The position numbers and the translations under genes are program-made. A DNA stretch of 64,000 nt from Paenibacillus alvei DSM 29 (GTDB lineage Bacteria; Bacillota; Bacilli; Paenibacillales; Paenibacillaceae), in assembly GCF_000293805.1 (NCBI RefSeq), contig NZ_AMBZ01000004.1:269001-333000 (forward strand). Reading direction: 5' to 3'. Under the pieces are notes generated by a model. It had not been told where the DNA came from and ran no database searches. It saw nothing but the letters and a program-made list of their open reading frames with translations. Positions 1 through 7,659 of the stretch are shown piece after piece; positions within the stretch are counted from its first letter, which is position 1, and the number at the start of each line of letters is the position of its first letter.

Positions 1-1090
1 GCAGCTTGGCCTCGCCAGACAAGGCGAACAATTCGTTTAGAACAACAGTGGGCGATACAGTTGGAACTTCTGTGTGCATGGCTTCCTGTAACGTTAACCT
101 GCTGCGTGCAGCCTCGCTTGCCTGTTCGGCTGTAACGACTCCTTGAAGGGACTTATCCTTCCCGACCACGAACAGTGTGGAAATTCCAATATCCCTCATT
201 AACTGCAGCGCTGCACGAGGGCCGCGATCTTGGGATATCGTCTCTGGCCTGCGCATGATATGCGCGGCGGTGAGTACCTTGGATAAGTCTACGCCTTCAA
301 CGAATCGCTCTACATATTCGTCTGCCGGCTGCATCAACATTTGCTCAGGAGTTCCGATTTGGATCAGCATGCCGTCTTTTAGCAGGGCGATGCGATCGCC
401 GATGCGAAGCGCTTCATCCAGGTCATGCGTGATGAAAATGATCGTTTTGTGCATTTTTTGCTGCAGGGCAAGCAGTTCATCCTGCATGTCGCGTCGGATG
501 AGCGGATCGAGCGCGCTGAATGCTTCGTCCATAAGCAAAATATCTGGATCGTTGGCTAGAGCGCGTGCTAAGCCGACTCGCTGCTGCATGCCGCCGCTCA
601 ATTCATCCGGGTATTTGTCCTCCCAGCCGTTAAGACCGACGAGACGGAGTGCTTCGGCTGCTTTGCGGTAGCGTTTTTCTTTGGAGAGTCCTTGTATTTC
701 GAGGCCATATGCGGCATTGTCCAGCACACTGCGGTGGGGGAAGAGCGCGAATTTCTGAAATACCATTCCAATGGTTCGGCGTCGAACCTCCCGCAGTTCA
801 GTTGTGTTCAGCTTGGAGATGTTACGATCCTTGAGCCAGATCTCACCGGAGGTCGGTTCGATGAGACGATTCAGCATGCGGACGAGTGTAGACTTTCCGC
901 TGCCGGATAGGCCCATGATGACGAATATTTCTCCTTGTTCCACGGCAAAGGACACTTGGTTAACAGCTACGGTTGCTTGTTTTTCTTTGGCTAGCCGTTC
1001 TCTTGACCATCCTTGCTGCAGCAGAGCGAGTGCTTTTTGTTCGTGATGTCCAAATATTTTAGTCACTTGGCTGACCTTGATCATGGACAA
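1..1090 (-). CDS. opuAA: Glycine betaine/proline ABC transporter ATP-binding protein, C-terminus cut by window edge
   Basis: This is the ATPase that powers osmoprotectant import at the membrane. Reading the minus strand gives Walker A GLSGSGKST, the ABC signature LSGGMQQR and Walker B ILLMDEAFSALDP. A CBS-type C-terminal part follows (GISTLFVVGKDKSLQGVV), as in OpuAA/ProV. About 360 residues are visible; the family is around 400-420, so roughly the last 50 lie outside the window. I prefer the TTG start at 1090 because GGGGTG sits about 8 nt upstream. The in-frame ATG at 1084 is the alternative. It is divergent from gbsR, the usual regulator partner of betaine genes, which supports the substrate assignment. 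Family is certain; betaine rather than another osmolyte is inference. Confidence 0.93.
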   Translation of the reverse strand, partial: MSMIKVSQVTKIFGHHEQKALALLQQGWSRERLAKEKQATVAVNQVSFAVEQGEIFVIMGLSGSGKSTLVRMLNRLIEPTSGEIWLKDRNISKLNTTELREVRRRTIGMVFQKFALFPHRSVLDNAAYGLEIQGLSKEKRYRKAAEALRLVGLNGWEDKYPDELSGGMQQRVGLARALANDPDILLMDEAFSALDPLIRRDMQDELLALQQKMHKTIIFITHDLDEALRIGDRIALLKDGMLIQIGTPEQMLMQPADEYVERFVEGVDLSKVLTAAHIMRRPETISQDRGPRAALQLMRDIGISTLFVVGKDKSLQGVVTAEQASEAARSRLTLQEAMHTEVPTVSPTVVLNELFALSGEAKL

Positions 1091-1139
1091 TCCTGTCACC
1101 CCTTTTGCGTATGGATTCTTGTGCATGAAAGATATATCC

Positions 1140-1169
1140 ATTTTAACCCTTGGAAAAATTAGATAACAA
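1140..1169 (-). promoter_or_regulatory. Candidate sigma-A promoter of opuAA
   Basis: On the minus strand TTGTTA (1169-1164) is followed after 18 nt by TAAAAT (1145-1140), about 50 nt ahead of the opuAA start. Hexamers and spacing are acceptable for sigma-A but not perfect. Confidence 0.5.
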
Positions 1170-1180
1170 CTATTAAAACT

Positions 1181-1206
1181 GTTCGTAAAAAACGTTCAGA
1201 AAAAAC
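1181..1206. repeat. Tandem 13-bp direct repeat next to the opuAA promoter
   Basis: GTTCGTAAAAAAC (1181-1193) is followed immediately by GTTCAGAAAAAAC (1194-1206), 11 of 13 identical. It lies just upstream of the opuAA -35 box. A regulator site (GbsR or another osmo-responsive protein) is possible but unproven; A-tract curvature is the simpler explanation. Confidence 0.45.
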
Positions 1207-1266
1207 TTTATAAACTTATGCTTTCATATGCTTGCAGATGCTAATATTTGCTATTCCATTTGCTCC

Positions 1267-1295
1267 TTTACAATTTGTTCCTGTTCTCTTACAAT
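1267..1295 (+). promoter_or_regulatory. Candidate sigma-A promoter of gbsR, embedded in a 21-bp-period repeat
   Basis: TTTACA (1267-1272) and TACAAT (1290-1295) are spaced by 17 nt. The same bases form a direct repeat, TTACAATTTGTTC (1268-1280) and TTACAATGTGTTC (1289-1301), with a 21-bp period (two helical turns), as expected for a dimeric regulator bound on one DNA face. Confidence 0.5.
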
Positions 1296-1415
1296 GTGTT
1301 CGTTGAACATGGAGAAGGAGTATACCCACCAGCGTTCACTAATACATATACGGGACGGTTTCGAATCGAACGGCAGTGGCCGCACAGACATGATTCGGCA
1401 CAGGAGGAATGACAC

Positions 1416-1973
1416 ATGGCTACGTTCGCACAGTTGACACAGGAGCAGAAGAGCGTTGTCGAGAAAGCTCGCAATCGTGTCATTGAAGCGATCGGACAAA
1501 ATATGGACTTGTATGGAATGACCCATTCGACAGGTCATCTGTACGGCTTGCTGTTCTTCAGCGATCATCCGATGACATTGGATGACATGAAGCGGGAAAT
1601 GGAAATGAGCAAGACTAGCATGAGTACGGGCGTGCGAACTCTTGTGGACATGAAAATGGTGCACAAAGTGTGGGAGAAGGGGACGCGCAAGGATCTATAT
1701 GAGGCGGAGCAGGATTGGTATCAGACCTTTACCGACTATTTTGGCCTGAAGTGGAGAAAAGCGGTTGAGATGAATATGTCCGCCATCCGACGCTCGATGA
1801 GGGAGTTGGAGACGCTGCGCAGCAGCTCGGATGATGATCAGCTTGCTGCTGTCATCTCTCTAGATCTTTCCAAGATGAGGCAGGCGGAAGCCTACTACGA
1901 ATGGCTTGACCGATTGATTGATGCACTCGAGTCCGGGGATATTTTTTCACTTGTGCCGAAACGAGAGCAATAA
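1416..1973 (+). CDS. gbsR: GbsR/MarR-family transcriptional regulator of glycine betaine genes
   Basis: The product is 185 aa, close to the roughly 180 aa of Bacillus GbsR. A winged helix-turn-helix occupies about residues 45-105 (DDMKREMEMSKTSMSTGVRTL followed by a basic wing, KGTRKDLYE). The C-terminal half is helical and should form the dimer/ligand part. The start is ATG with AGGAGG 6 nt upstream. GbsR and OpcR repress choline/betaine uptake or synthesis genes and sense choline or betaine. Divergence from opuAA fits that role. A weak terminator follows. Which ligand is sensed cannot be told from sequence. Confidence 0.85.
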   Translation: MATFAQLTQEQKSVVEKARNRVIEAIGQNMDLYGMTHSTGHLYGLLFFSDHPMTLDDMKREMEMSKTSMSTGVRTLVDMKMVHKVWEKGTRKDLYEAEQDWYQTFTDYFGLKWRKAVEMNMSAIRRSMRELETLRSSSDDDQLAAVISLDLSKMRQAEAYYEWLDRLIDALESGDIFSLVPKREQ

Positions 1974-2064
1974 ACGAGTGAACAGCTTGATACTAGCTGC
2001 AATGATCCGCATAATTTAATTTCACTAGTTTTAATAATTTTAACTATTTTAGTAAGCTTGAAGA

Positions 2065-2089
2065 GGGCGGTAACCAACCGTCCTTTTTT
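2065..2089 (+). terminator. Rho-independent terminator of gbsR
   Basis: GGGCGGT (2065-2071), loop AACCA, ACCGTCC (2077-2083), then TTTTTT. The stem is 7 bp with one G-U pair. Confidence 0.75.
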
Positions 2090-2110
2090 CTTCCGGTTTT
2101 TCCCTGAACA

Positions 2111-2139
2111 TTGTCTCTTTTTCCTAAATGCTATATTAT
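2111..2139 (+). promoter_or_regulatory. Candidate sigma-A promoter of the GntR/LacI-type repressor gene
   Basis: TTGTCT (2111-2116), 17-nt spacer, TATTAT (2134-2139), 32 nt ahead of the start codon; AT-rich surroundings. Confidence 0.55.
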
Positions 2140-2171
2140 ATATATTAAATTAATAATTAAGGATGATACGA

Positions 2172-3372
2172 ATGAGCTATGATTCTCGATCGCCGCTATA
2201 TTTGCAAGTACAGCGATATATTGAGGATATGATTCAAAATAAACAGCTGAAGCCGAATGATCGAATTCCGACAGAGAAGGAGCTGATGGAACAGTTCCAA
2301 GTAAGCCGCATTACAGTTGTGAATGCGCTTGCAGCACTTGTGAAGGAAGGGTTGATCTATCGAGTTCCGGGGAGAGGAAGCTTTGTCTCAAAGCAGATTA
2401 TGGGCAAAATGATCATGGCCCAGGAAGAGTCGAATAACGCAAATACAAATGAAATGCGAGATAGCAGCGTGTCAGGATTTGCCGGACGTGAACGAAGAAA
2501 GAAAGTCGTGGGATTCGTCATGCCTACGCTCGATGATTATTTTGCGATGAGACTAATAAATTCCATTCAGAAAACGCTGAATGAGCGAGGTTATTCCCTT
2601 ATCGTTGCATTCAGTGGAGGCTCGAAGGATCGGGAGGAACAGCAAATACGAGAGATGCTGGAGATGGGCATAGCGGGCTTGCTGCTGTTTCCGGTGGATG
2701 AAGATATGTATAACGAGGAAATTCTGTCATTGAAGGTGAATGGCTTCCCGTTCGTGCTTATTGATCGCTATTTGCCTGGAGTGGATACGCATTATGTGTG
2801 CTCGGACAATCGCCTAGGGGCTGAAATGGCTGTCGCTCACTTGTGGGAGCTGGGACACCGCAATATTGCAATATGTACGGATGCATTTCGGGATTGCGTC
2901 AGCGTGCAGGATCGCATAGCTGGATATATGAATGAATATCAGAGAAGGGGTGCCATGATTAATCCGGCGCTTATTTTGACTGATTTCACAATTCCTGTCG
3001 GCGAGGAAGCGGATGATTCTGTTTTGGCTCGGTATATGAGGAGCGGGATAGCTACTGCATATATTGCATTGCACGGCAAACTAGGCATGCGTATGCACCA
3101 AATTGCGAAGCGGGCTGGACTACGTGTTCCCGAAGATATTTCGATAGTGACATTCGATGATCCAGAGCATCTGGAAGAGAGAGAGACATTTTTTCAGTCA
3201 TATTTATCAAAATGAAGCGCAGATTGGCCGCCGAGCGGCTACGATTCTGGCCGATATTATGGATCGTCCGGAGCAGGACGGTGCAGCAGGCAAGGAAGTG
3301 TATCATAAAGTTATTCTTGAGCCTCAGTTCGTAAACAGACGTTCAACTGGACCATGTCAGTCTGAACAGTAA
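2172..3372 (+). pseudogene. GntR-HTH/LacI-sensor transcriptional repressor, apparently frameshifted near the C-terminus
   Basis: The N-terminal 70 residues are a GntR winged helix (SPLYLQVQRYIEDMI, PTEKELMEQFQVSRITV). From about residue 110 comes a periplasmic-binding-like sugar-sensor domain (VGFVMPTLDDYFAMRLINSI). This is the architecture of AraR-type repressors. The frame stops at 3215, but the next frame continues with the expected end (QNEAQIGRRAATILADIMD...EPQFVNRRSTG) to 3372. The shift maps to the T6 run at 3189-3194. Removing one T restores 1200 nt (399 aa), a normal family length. The start is ATG 2172 (AAGGA 8 nt upstream) rather than 2163. No sugar operon is adjacent, so the effector is unknown. 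A sequencing error is as likely as true inactivation. Confidence 0.75.
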
Positions 3373-3395
3373 CCCCCACATTATACTTCACATCA

Positions 3396-3429
3396 CCGCC
3401 AATCTCAGCGTACATGCGGAGATTGGCGG
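3396..3429. other. Perfect 11-bp inverted repeat between convergent genes
   Basis: CCGCCAATCTC (3396-3406) pairs exactly with GAGATTGGCGG (3419-3429) around a 12-nt loop. It lies between two converging genes, so it may act as a bidirectional terminator, although neither side has a T run. Confidence 0.55.
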
Positions 3430-3459
3430 AATCATGAACAGGGTAATTCATAGATAGAG

Positions 3460-4107
3460 CTACACCCGAATTTCAACCAAAGTGAGTACAGAGAAGAAGT
3501 GGACAATAGAGCCCGCTAACACGAATAGGTGCCATATCATATGATGGAAGGGGAAACCTCTCCATACGTAGAAAATCGTACCCAGCGTATACAGGATGCC
3601 GCCGATGACCAGCATGGTCAGACCGAAGGATGGCATAGTTTCTGTCAGTGGATGCCACGCCCACACGATGAGCCAGCCCATCGCAATATAGAGCAGCGTG
3701 GACATAAAGAGGAATCGTTTGGTGAAGAATGCTTTGAATACTACGCCTCCGATAGCAATTGTCCATACAATCGTGAATAGTGTCCAACCAATAAGCTTAG
3801 GCAGTGCGATTAAAACCAACGGTGTATAGGTGCCGGCAATAAATAAATAGATGGACGCATGGTCGAATGTTTCGAACAGATCCTTAACCTTGCCTTCGGG
3901 GAAGCTATGCACCAATGTTGATGAGGTATACAGGAGCAGCATGGATATGCCATAGATCGTAAAGCTGACGACATGAATGGGCTGTCCATACAAGGCGGCA
4001 AATACGATTAATAGCGTCAAGGCAGATATGCTCATGACCACGCCAATTCCATGAGTGATCGCGTTAGCGATTTCTTCGCCGCGCGAGTAGGTGTGAGTAT
4101 TAGCCAT
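3460..4107 (-). CDS. Haemolysin III / PAQR-family integral membrane protein (YqfA/TrhA-like)
   Basis: The product is 215 aa with seven predicted membrane segments. It carries the family marks NAITHGIG near the N-terminus, STLVHSF, FDHASIYLFIAGTYTP in the middle and FHHMIWHLFVLAGSIVHFF at the end. The conserved His/Asp residues are those proposed to bind metal in PAQR hydrolases. Length matches the family. The name comes from Bacillus cereus haemolysin III; bacterial homologues are linked to membrane-lipid homeostasis, and haemolysis by this copy is not implied. The gene is monocistronic, with a purine-rich GGAAGG site upstream of ATG 4107. Confidence 0.92.
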   Translation of the reverse strand: MANTHTYSRGEEIANAITHGIGVVMSISALTLLIVFAALYGQPIHVVSFTIYGISMLLLYTSSTLVHSFPEGKVKDLFETFDHASIYLFIAGTYTPLVLIALPKLIGWTLFTIVWTIAIGGVVFKAFFTKRFLFMSTLLYIAMGWLIVWAWHPLTETMPSFGLTMLVIGGILYTLGTIFYVWRGFPFHHMIWHLFVLAGSIVHFFSVLTLVEIRV

Positions 4108-4241
4108 ACGGCGGCACCTTCCTTTCTATTGGATCCGTTCATGCGGATCTAGTTACTTCTATTGTAACGAAGTGGGAAGGGTGCTGCAAATGATCCATAA
4201 TACTTTTCAAAAAGGTAACAAACAGAGGAACGTAGAGGCCG

Positions 4242-4418
4242 TTACATAGCAACAGCGCCGTCATCTATCCGTTTCCGGCATAGGCTTCGGCGCTGCTCTG
4301 CTTTCTTATTCGGTACTACTTGCGTATACGGCTTTCGGGTCCAGCTGCCTCGCAGCAAGCTAGGGTCGAGTTGTCCTGCGCGCTCTAACTTGCGGCGCTT
4401 GTTGGATGTCTTGCTCAT
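4242..4418 (-). CDS. Conserved 58-aa basic protein of Bacillales, function unknown
   Basis: Reading the minus strand from ATG 4418 gives MSKTSNKRRKLERAG, then LDPSLLRGSW and KPYTQVVPNKKAEQRR, ending at TAA 4242. It is very basic, with no membrane segment. I recognise this as a small conserved protein common in Paenibacillus and Bacillus genomes, without a known role. ATAGGAGGG lies 5-10 nt upstream of the start, which strongly supports translation. The 450-bp space between the haemolysin-III gene and the DUF3891 gene is otherwise non-coding. Confidence 0.8.
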   Translation of the reverse strand: MSKTSNKRRKLERAGQLDPSLLRGSWTRKPYTQVVPNKKAEQRRSLCRKRIDDGAVAM

Positions 4419-4558
4419 GGTATCCCTCCTATATGTTTATCTCACACAGCATAACCGCTGCCAATGGAAAAATCAATAACCGTAAGTCCTAATTAGGATT
4501 AAGGGGGCACTTCCTTCTCCTTAAATGGACGATACGAAGCCAAAGGAGCTGTATAGAA

Positions 4559-5320
4559 ATGATTATTCGGACGAGGAAAGATGAAATCGTATTCATTGCA
4601 CAACATGACCATGGATATCTATCAGGCGAAATCGCTTCGAAGTTCCGAACGGAATTGCTTGGTACACGTGACGGATATGAGGATGCCGTATATGCTGCCT
4701 ATGAGCATGATTGCAGCTGGATCGGACTTGATGATACACCCATTTGGAATGACGCACAGCAGGAGCCGTATACATTCATGGATTATCCGATGCCCTTAAG
4801 GCTTGCATTCTATCGAAAGGGGCTGGACGATATCGAGAAAGTCAATCCATATGCCAGCCTATTATGCAGTAAGCATTTCGCTTCTTTCTTTCATATAGAG
4901 GAGCAGAAGGACGTAATCGAATTTCTTCAGCATGAACGGCAGCGTCAGCGGCGAATAAGGGAACAATTTGTGGATTTGCCGGATTTGACAATAGCCAATC
5001 ATTTTCGAATGCTTCAATTTTGCGATGATCTGTCCCTGTATGTGTGCTTAAATGAGCCAGGAGTGTCAAAAGATAAAGAGTTTCCTTGGTATCAGGACGG
5101 CTTCGAGCGTACAGAACCTTTTAATGTACAATCAGGTGAGCAATTGCAAGCCGAGTGGCTGGATGACAGGACGATTCGGGTAACTCCAACTCCATTTACG
5201 GAACCGTTTACCGCCATGTTATCTTATAAAGTTGTAGCCAAGGAGCGAATACGCAAGATAGGGATTGCGAGCGCCTATAAGGAGGCTGAACGGAGAAAGC
5301 AGGTCATTCATTTCGTGTAA
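4559..5320 (+). CDS. DUF3891 family protein
   Basis: The product is 253 aa. The N-terminus, MIIRTRKDEIVFIAQHDHG followed by LSGEIASKF, is the DUF3891 signature, with an HDHG pair early and a second conserved block YAAYEHDCSWIGLDD. These His/Asp clusters resemble a metal-dependent hydrolase site (HD-like), but no activity is established. It appears soluble, with no signal peptide. AAAGGAG precedes the ATG by 11 nt. It stands alone, 107 nt upstream of an unrelated membrane-protein gene, so context gives no function. Confidence 0.85.
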   Translation: MIIRTRKDEIVFIAQHDHGYLSGEIASKFRTELLGTRDGYEDAVYAAYEHDCSWIGLDDTPIWNDAQQEPYTFMDYPMPLRLAFYRKGLDDIEKVNPYASLLCSKHFASFFHIEEQKDVIEFLQHERQRQRRIREQFVDLPDLTIANHFRMLQFCDDLSLYVCLNEPGVSKDKEFPWYQDGFERTEPFNVQSGEQLQAEWLDDRTIRVTPTPFTEPFTAMLSYKVVAKERIRKIGIASAYKEAERRKQVIHFV

Positions 5321-5427
5321 TTTTTCATGAGTGATGAAGGGGGGAGCGTAGGGAGTGTCGTCCTAGAATGCGGAGTATGAGAACGATATAGGGGAAACTA
5401 TGGGGAAGGAAAGGGAGGTAGAGGAGC

Positions 5428-5952
5428 TTGAATAGCAGAAGTATTAAGGCTCTCTCCTTAATCGGCTTAGGCATTTTGCTGATGCTGGTTACATGGAGCG
5501 GATGGGGCGCCGAGAAGTTTGCAACTGCAGGAAGCATATTTGGTTATTTTTGGCCGACATTGTTTGTCATCCCACTCGGATTATTTTTTCATTTTATGTT
5601 CTTCTTTGTTACCAAGGGGCGCGCAGCGGGGCTGCTCATACCTGGCGGAATTTTGATCGTCAGCGGTGTGGTATGTCAAATCGGGATGCTGTTCGATGCA
5701 TTCGGTACGGTATGGCCTGGATTTCCGCTTGCGGTGGCCTTCGGCTTATTTGAATTTTATATCATGGGGAACCGTAATAAATGGCTTCTTATTCCGATTA
5801 GTATTCTGACCTGCGTATCGCTTTTGTTCTTTGCCGTCTTTTCCTTGAGTATGTTTGCAAGCTCTTCCCTAATCGGGATTGCATTCGCAGCGTTTCTTAT
5901 TATGGGTGGATCAGCGATGCTGTACAAAAAACCGGAGATTTCGGATTTTTAA
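5428..5952 (+). CDS. Small integral membrane protein, LiaF/DUF5668-like transmembrane region
   Basis: The product is 174 aa with about five hydrophobic helices covering nearly the whole chain (LIGLGILLMLVTW, FWPTLFVIPLGLFFHFMFF, GLLIPGGILIVSGVV, LLIPISILTCVSLLFF, IGIAFAAFLIMGGSAML). The FWPTLFVIPLG motif resembles LiaF/DUF5668 transmembrane domains of cell-envelope stress proteins, but the LiaF C-terminal domain is absent. The start is TTG 5428 with GGGAGGTAGAGGAG just upstream. No function is assigned. Confidence 0.7.
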   Translation: MNSRSIKALSLIGLGILLMLVTWSGWGAEKFATAGSIFGYFWPTLFVIPLGLFFHFMFFFVTKGRAAGLLIPGGILIVSGVVCQIGMLFDAFGTVWPGFPLAVAFGLFEFYIMGNRNKWLLIPISILTCVSLLFFAVFSLSMFASSSLIGIAFAAFLIMGGSAMLYKKPEISDF

Positions 5953-6012
5953 CATGTACATAAAAATGTTTTGCTTATAAAAGATAGGGGAGTGAACCCC
6001 TAAATACAGGAT

Positions 6013-6064
6013 AGCGGTGTACGCTGATGATTTGATGATCACGGTGTCACCGCTTCATTTTTTT
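6013..6064 (+). terminator. Likely rho-independent terminator
   Basis: AGCGGTG (6013-6019) pairs with CACCGCT (6048-6054) and is followed by TCATTTTTTT. The loop is long (28 nt) but contains further internal pairing. Confidence 0.6.
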
Positions 6065-6201
6065 GACCAGGAAAAAATAGTGAAAGGCTCGCATAAGTGT
6101 TCCATCCACCTTGAATGGTCTTGTGCTTTTAGGTTTTGGTTTGTTTTATGATATAAGATATAACATAGATCACACAATTTAGTTAAAAATGTGTCCAAAT
6201 A

Positions 6202-6231
6202 TTGACATTGATTATGACGATATGATAATAT
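6202..6231 (+). promoter_or_regulatory. Strong candidate sigma-A promoter for the ABC-dehydrogenase-paa unit
   Basis: Consensus TTGACA (6202-6207) and TAATAT (6226-6231), spaced 18 nt. It is the only good promoter seen upstream of the lipoprotein gene at 6631 and implies a leader of nearly 400 nt. Confidence 0.6.
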
Positions 6232-6630
6232 AACGTTAAAATAACGCACCATGAAAAAAACGTATTACAAATGCTCGACAATCCTGAATAACTCATTGAT
6301 TTTGAATTAAAAAACTCCAGCATTCAGCACGGCACTGTGCATCTACACGATCTTTGCAACGCATACGCAACAATCTCCACATCTAAGCCAACAGGCAGCA
6401 GCGCTAAACCGCGAGGACGAGCGCATTCACATTATCCTTCCAGATGAACACATCACACAGTCTAGGAACGAATTTTCTATGAAGCAGCAGAGTGAGTACA
6501 TAACATGTCTCGATATCGCAAGAAAACCTTGAAAACCTTATGCCAAACAACTCGCCAATACGCTTTTTATCTAATCACTATAATGAAAGCGCAATCAATA
6601 CCAATTATTGTTGCAAAGGAGCGAGGTTGG
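6232..6630 (+). other. About 400-nt leader / intergenic region without a recognised gene
   Basis: No T-box (no AGGGTGG...ACCGCG element), S-box or other riboswitch signature was recognised. One frame stays open from 6311 to 6532 (73 codons: IYTIFATHTQQSPH..., then HIILPDEHITQSRNEF) but has no start codon near its beginning and no ribosome site. It could be a coding remnant or chance. A regulatory leader remains possible. Confidence 0.4.
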
Positions 6631-7632
6631 ATGAAACTGTTTTTCCCGATTTTTATGGTTTGCTCACTGTTGCTGGCGGCATGTGGGAACTCGGGCGAGC
6701 CGAAGGACATGGGCAAGGATGGCGACGGCAATAAGATGGTTAAAATCGGCATTGCGCAGTACGCGAATCATCCTTCGCTGGATGGGGCGCGAGAAGGCTT
6801 TTTGCAGGCACTGAAGGACGCTGGGTACAAGGAAAATATCAATTTGCAAGTTGATTTCCACAATGCGCAGGGGGATATGAACAACAATCTTACGATCGCT
6901 CAAAAGCTGGTAGGCGATAAAAATGACCTCATTCTGGCAATCGCCACACCGACCGCGCAGGCGGTTGTGAAGGCGACGAAAGACATTCCCGTACTGTTCA
7001 CGGCTGTGACGGATCCGGTTGCATCGAAGCTGGTCGGCAGTCTTGAAAAGCCTGGAGGCAATGTGACGGGCACGCGCGACACGAATCCTGACTCGATTAA
7101 GAAGACAATGGAGACGATTAAGAAGTTTTTCCCTGAGGCCCGCAAGGTAGGCGTTATCTACAATTCTGGGGAACAGAACTCTGTCGTCAACATTGCCAAC
7201 GTGAAGCAGGTGCTGAAAGAAGGCGGATTGGAGACGGTTGAATCCACCGTTACGAACAGTTCGGAGGTGAAGCAGGCCGCTGATTCGCTGGTAGGCCGCG
7301 CGGATATCATCTATCTCCCGTCTGATAATACAGTCATTTCAGCATTAAGCTCGGTCGTATCTGTAGCCAATAACAAGGACATTCCGCTTTTCTGCGAGAG
7401 CAGTGAATCAGTTGGAGAAGGCGCGTTCGCATCGATCGGATTCAAGTATTACGATCTGGGATATGCGACAGGCGAGATGGCTGCAAAGGTGCTGAAGGGT
7501 ACATCTCCGGCAGACATCCCCGTTGAGGTCTCCAAGAAGCTGGATCTGATGATCAACCCGAAAGCGGCAGAGGCGCAAGGAATCAAATTGACCGAAGAGA
7601 TGACACAAGGCGCAATCCTGATAGAGAAATAA
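6631..7632 (+). CDS. ABC transporter substrate-binding lipoprotein (DUF534/TrpX-like)
   Basis: The product is 333 aa. The start is ATG 6631 with AAAGGAGCGAGG 5-10 nt upstream. A longer frame from 6505 exists, but only this start gives a lipoprotein signal (FMVCSLLLAACGNS; lipobox LAAC, Cys at about residue 20). The mature part (KIGIAQYANHPSLDGAREGF, LAIATPTAQAVV, PVLFTAVTDPVASKLVG) is the ABC_sub_bind (DUF534) family. In Firmicutes these pair with a permease and ATPase to import tryptophan or other aromatic or small carboxylated compounds. Position ahead of aromatic-acid genes suggests an aromatic substrate (inference). Confidence 0.88.
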   Translation: MKLFFPIFMVCSLLLAACGNSGEPKDMGKDGDGNKMVKIGIAQYANHPSLDGAREGFLQALKDAGYKENINLQVDFHNAQGDMNNNLTIAQKLVGDKNDLILAIATPTAQAVVKATKDIPVLFTAVTDPVASKLVGSLEKPGGNVTGTRDTNPDSIKKTMETIKKFFPEARKVGVIYNSGEQNSVVNIANVKQVLKEGGLETVESTVTNSSEVKQAADSLVGRADIIYLPSDNTVISALSSVVSVANNKDIPLFCESSESVGEGAFASIGFKYYDLGYATGEMAAKVLKGTSPADIPVEVSKKLDLMINPKAAEAQGIKLTEEMTQGAILIEK

Positions 7633-7659
7633 GTCGTTCCAAATTAGGAGGATGCTATC

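Noticed and set aside
6055-6252. 65-codon minus-strand frame before the importer operon
   Set aside because: It overlaps the promoter-like TTGACA/TAATAT and a terminator, lacks a ribosome site and has no family resemblance.
6232-6630. Possible T-box riboswitch before the Trp-type importer
   Set aside because: No AGGGTGG/ACCGCG antiterminator element and no terminator immediately before the start codon.
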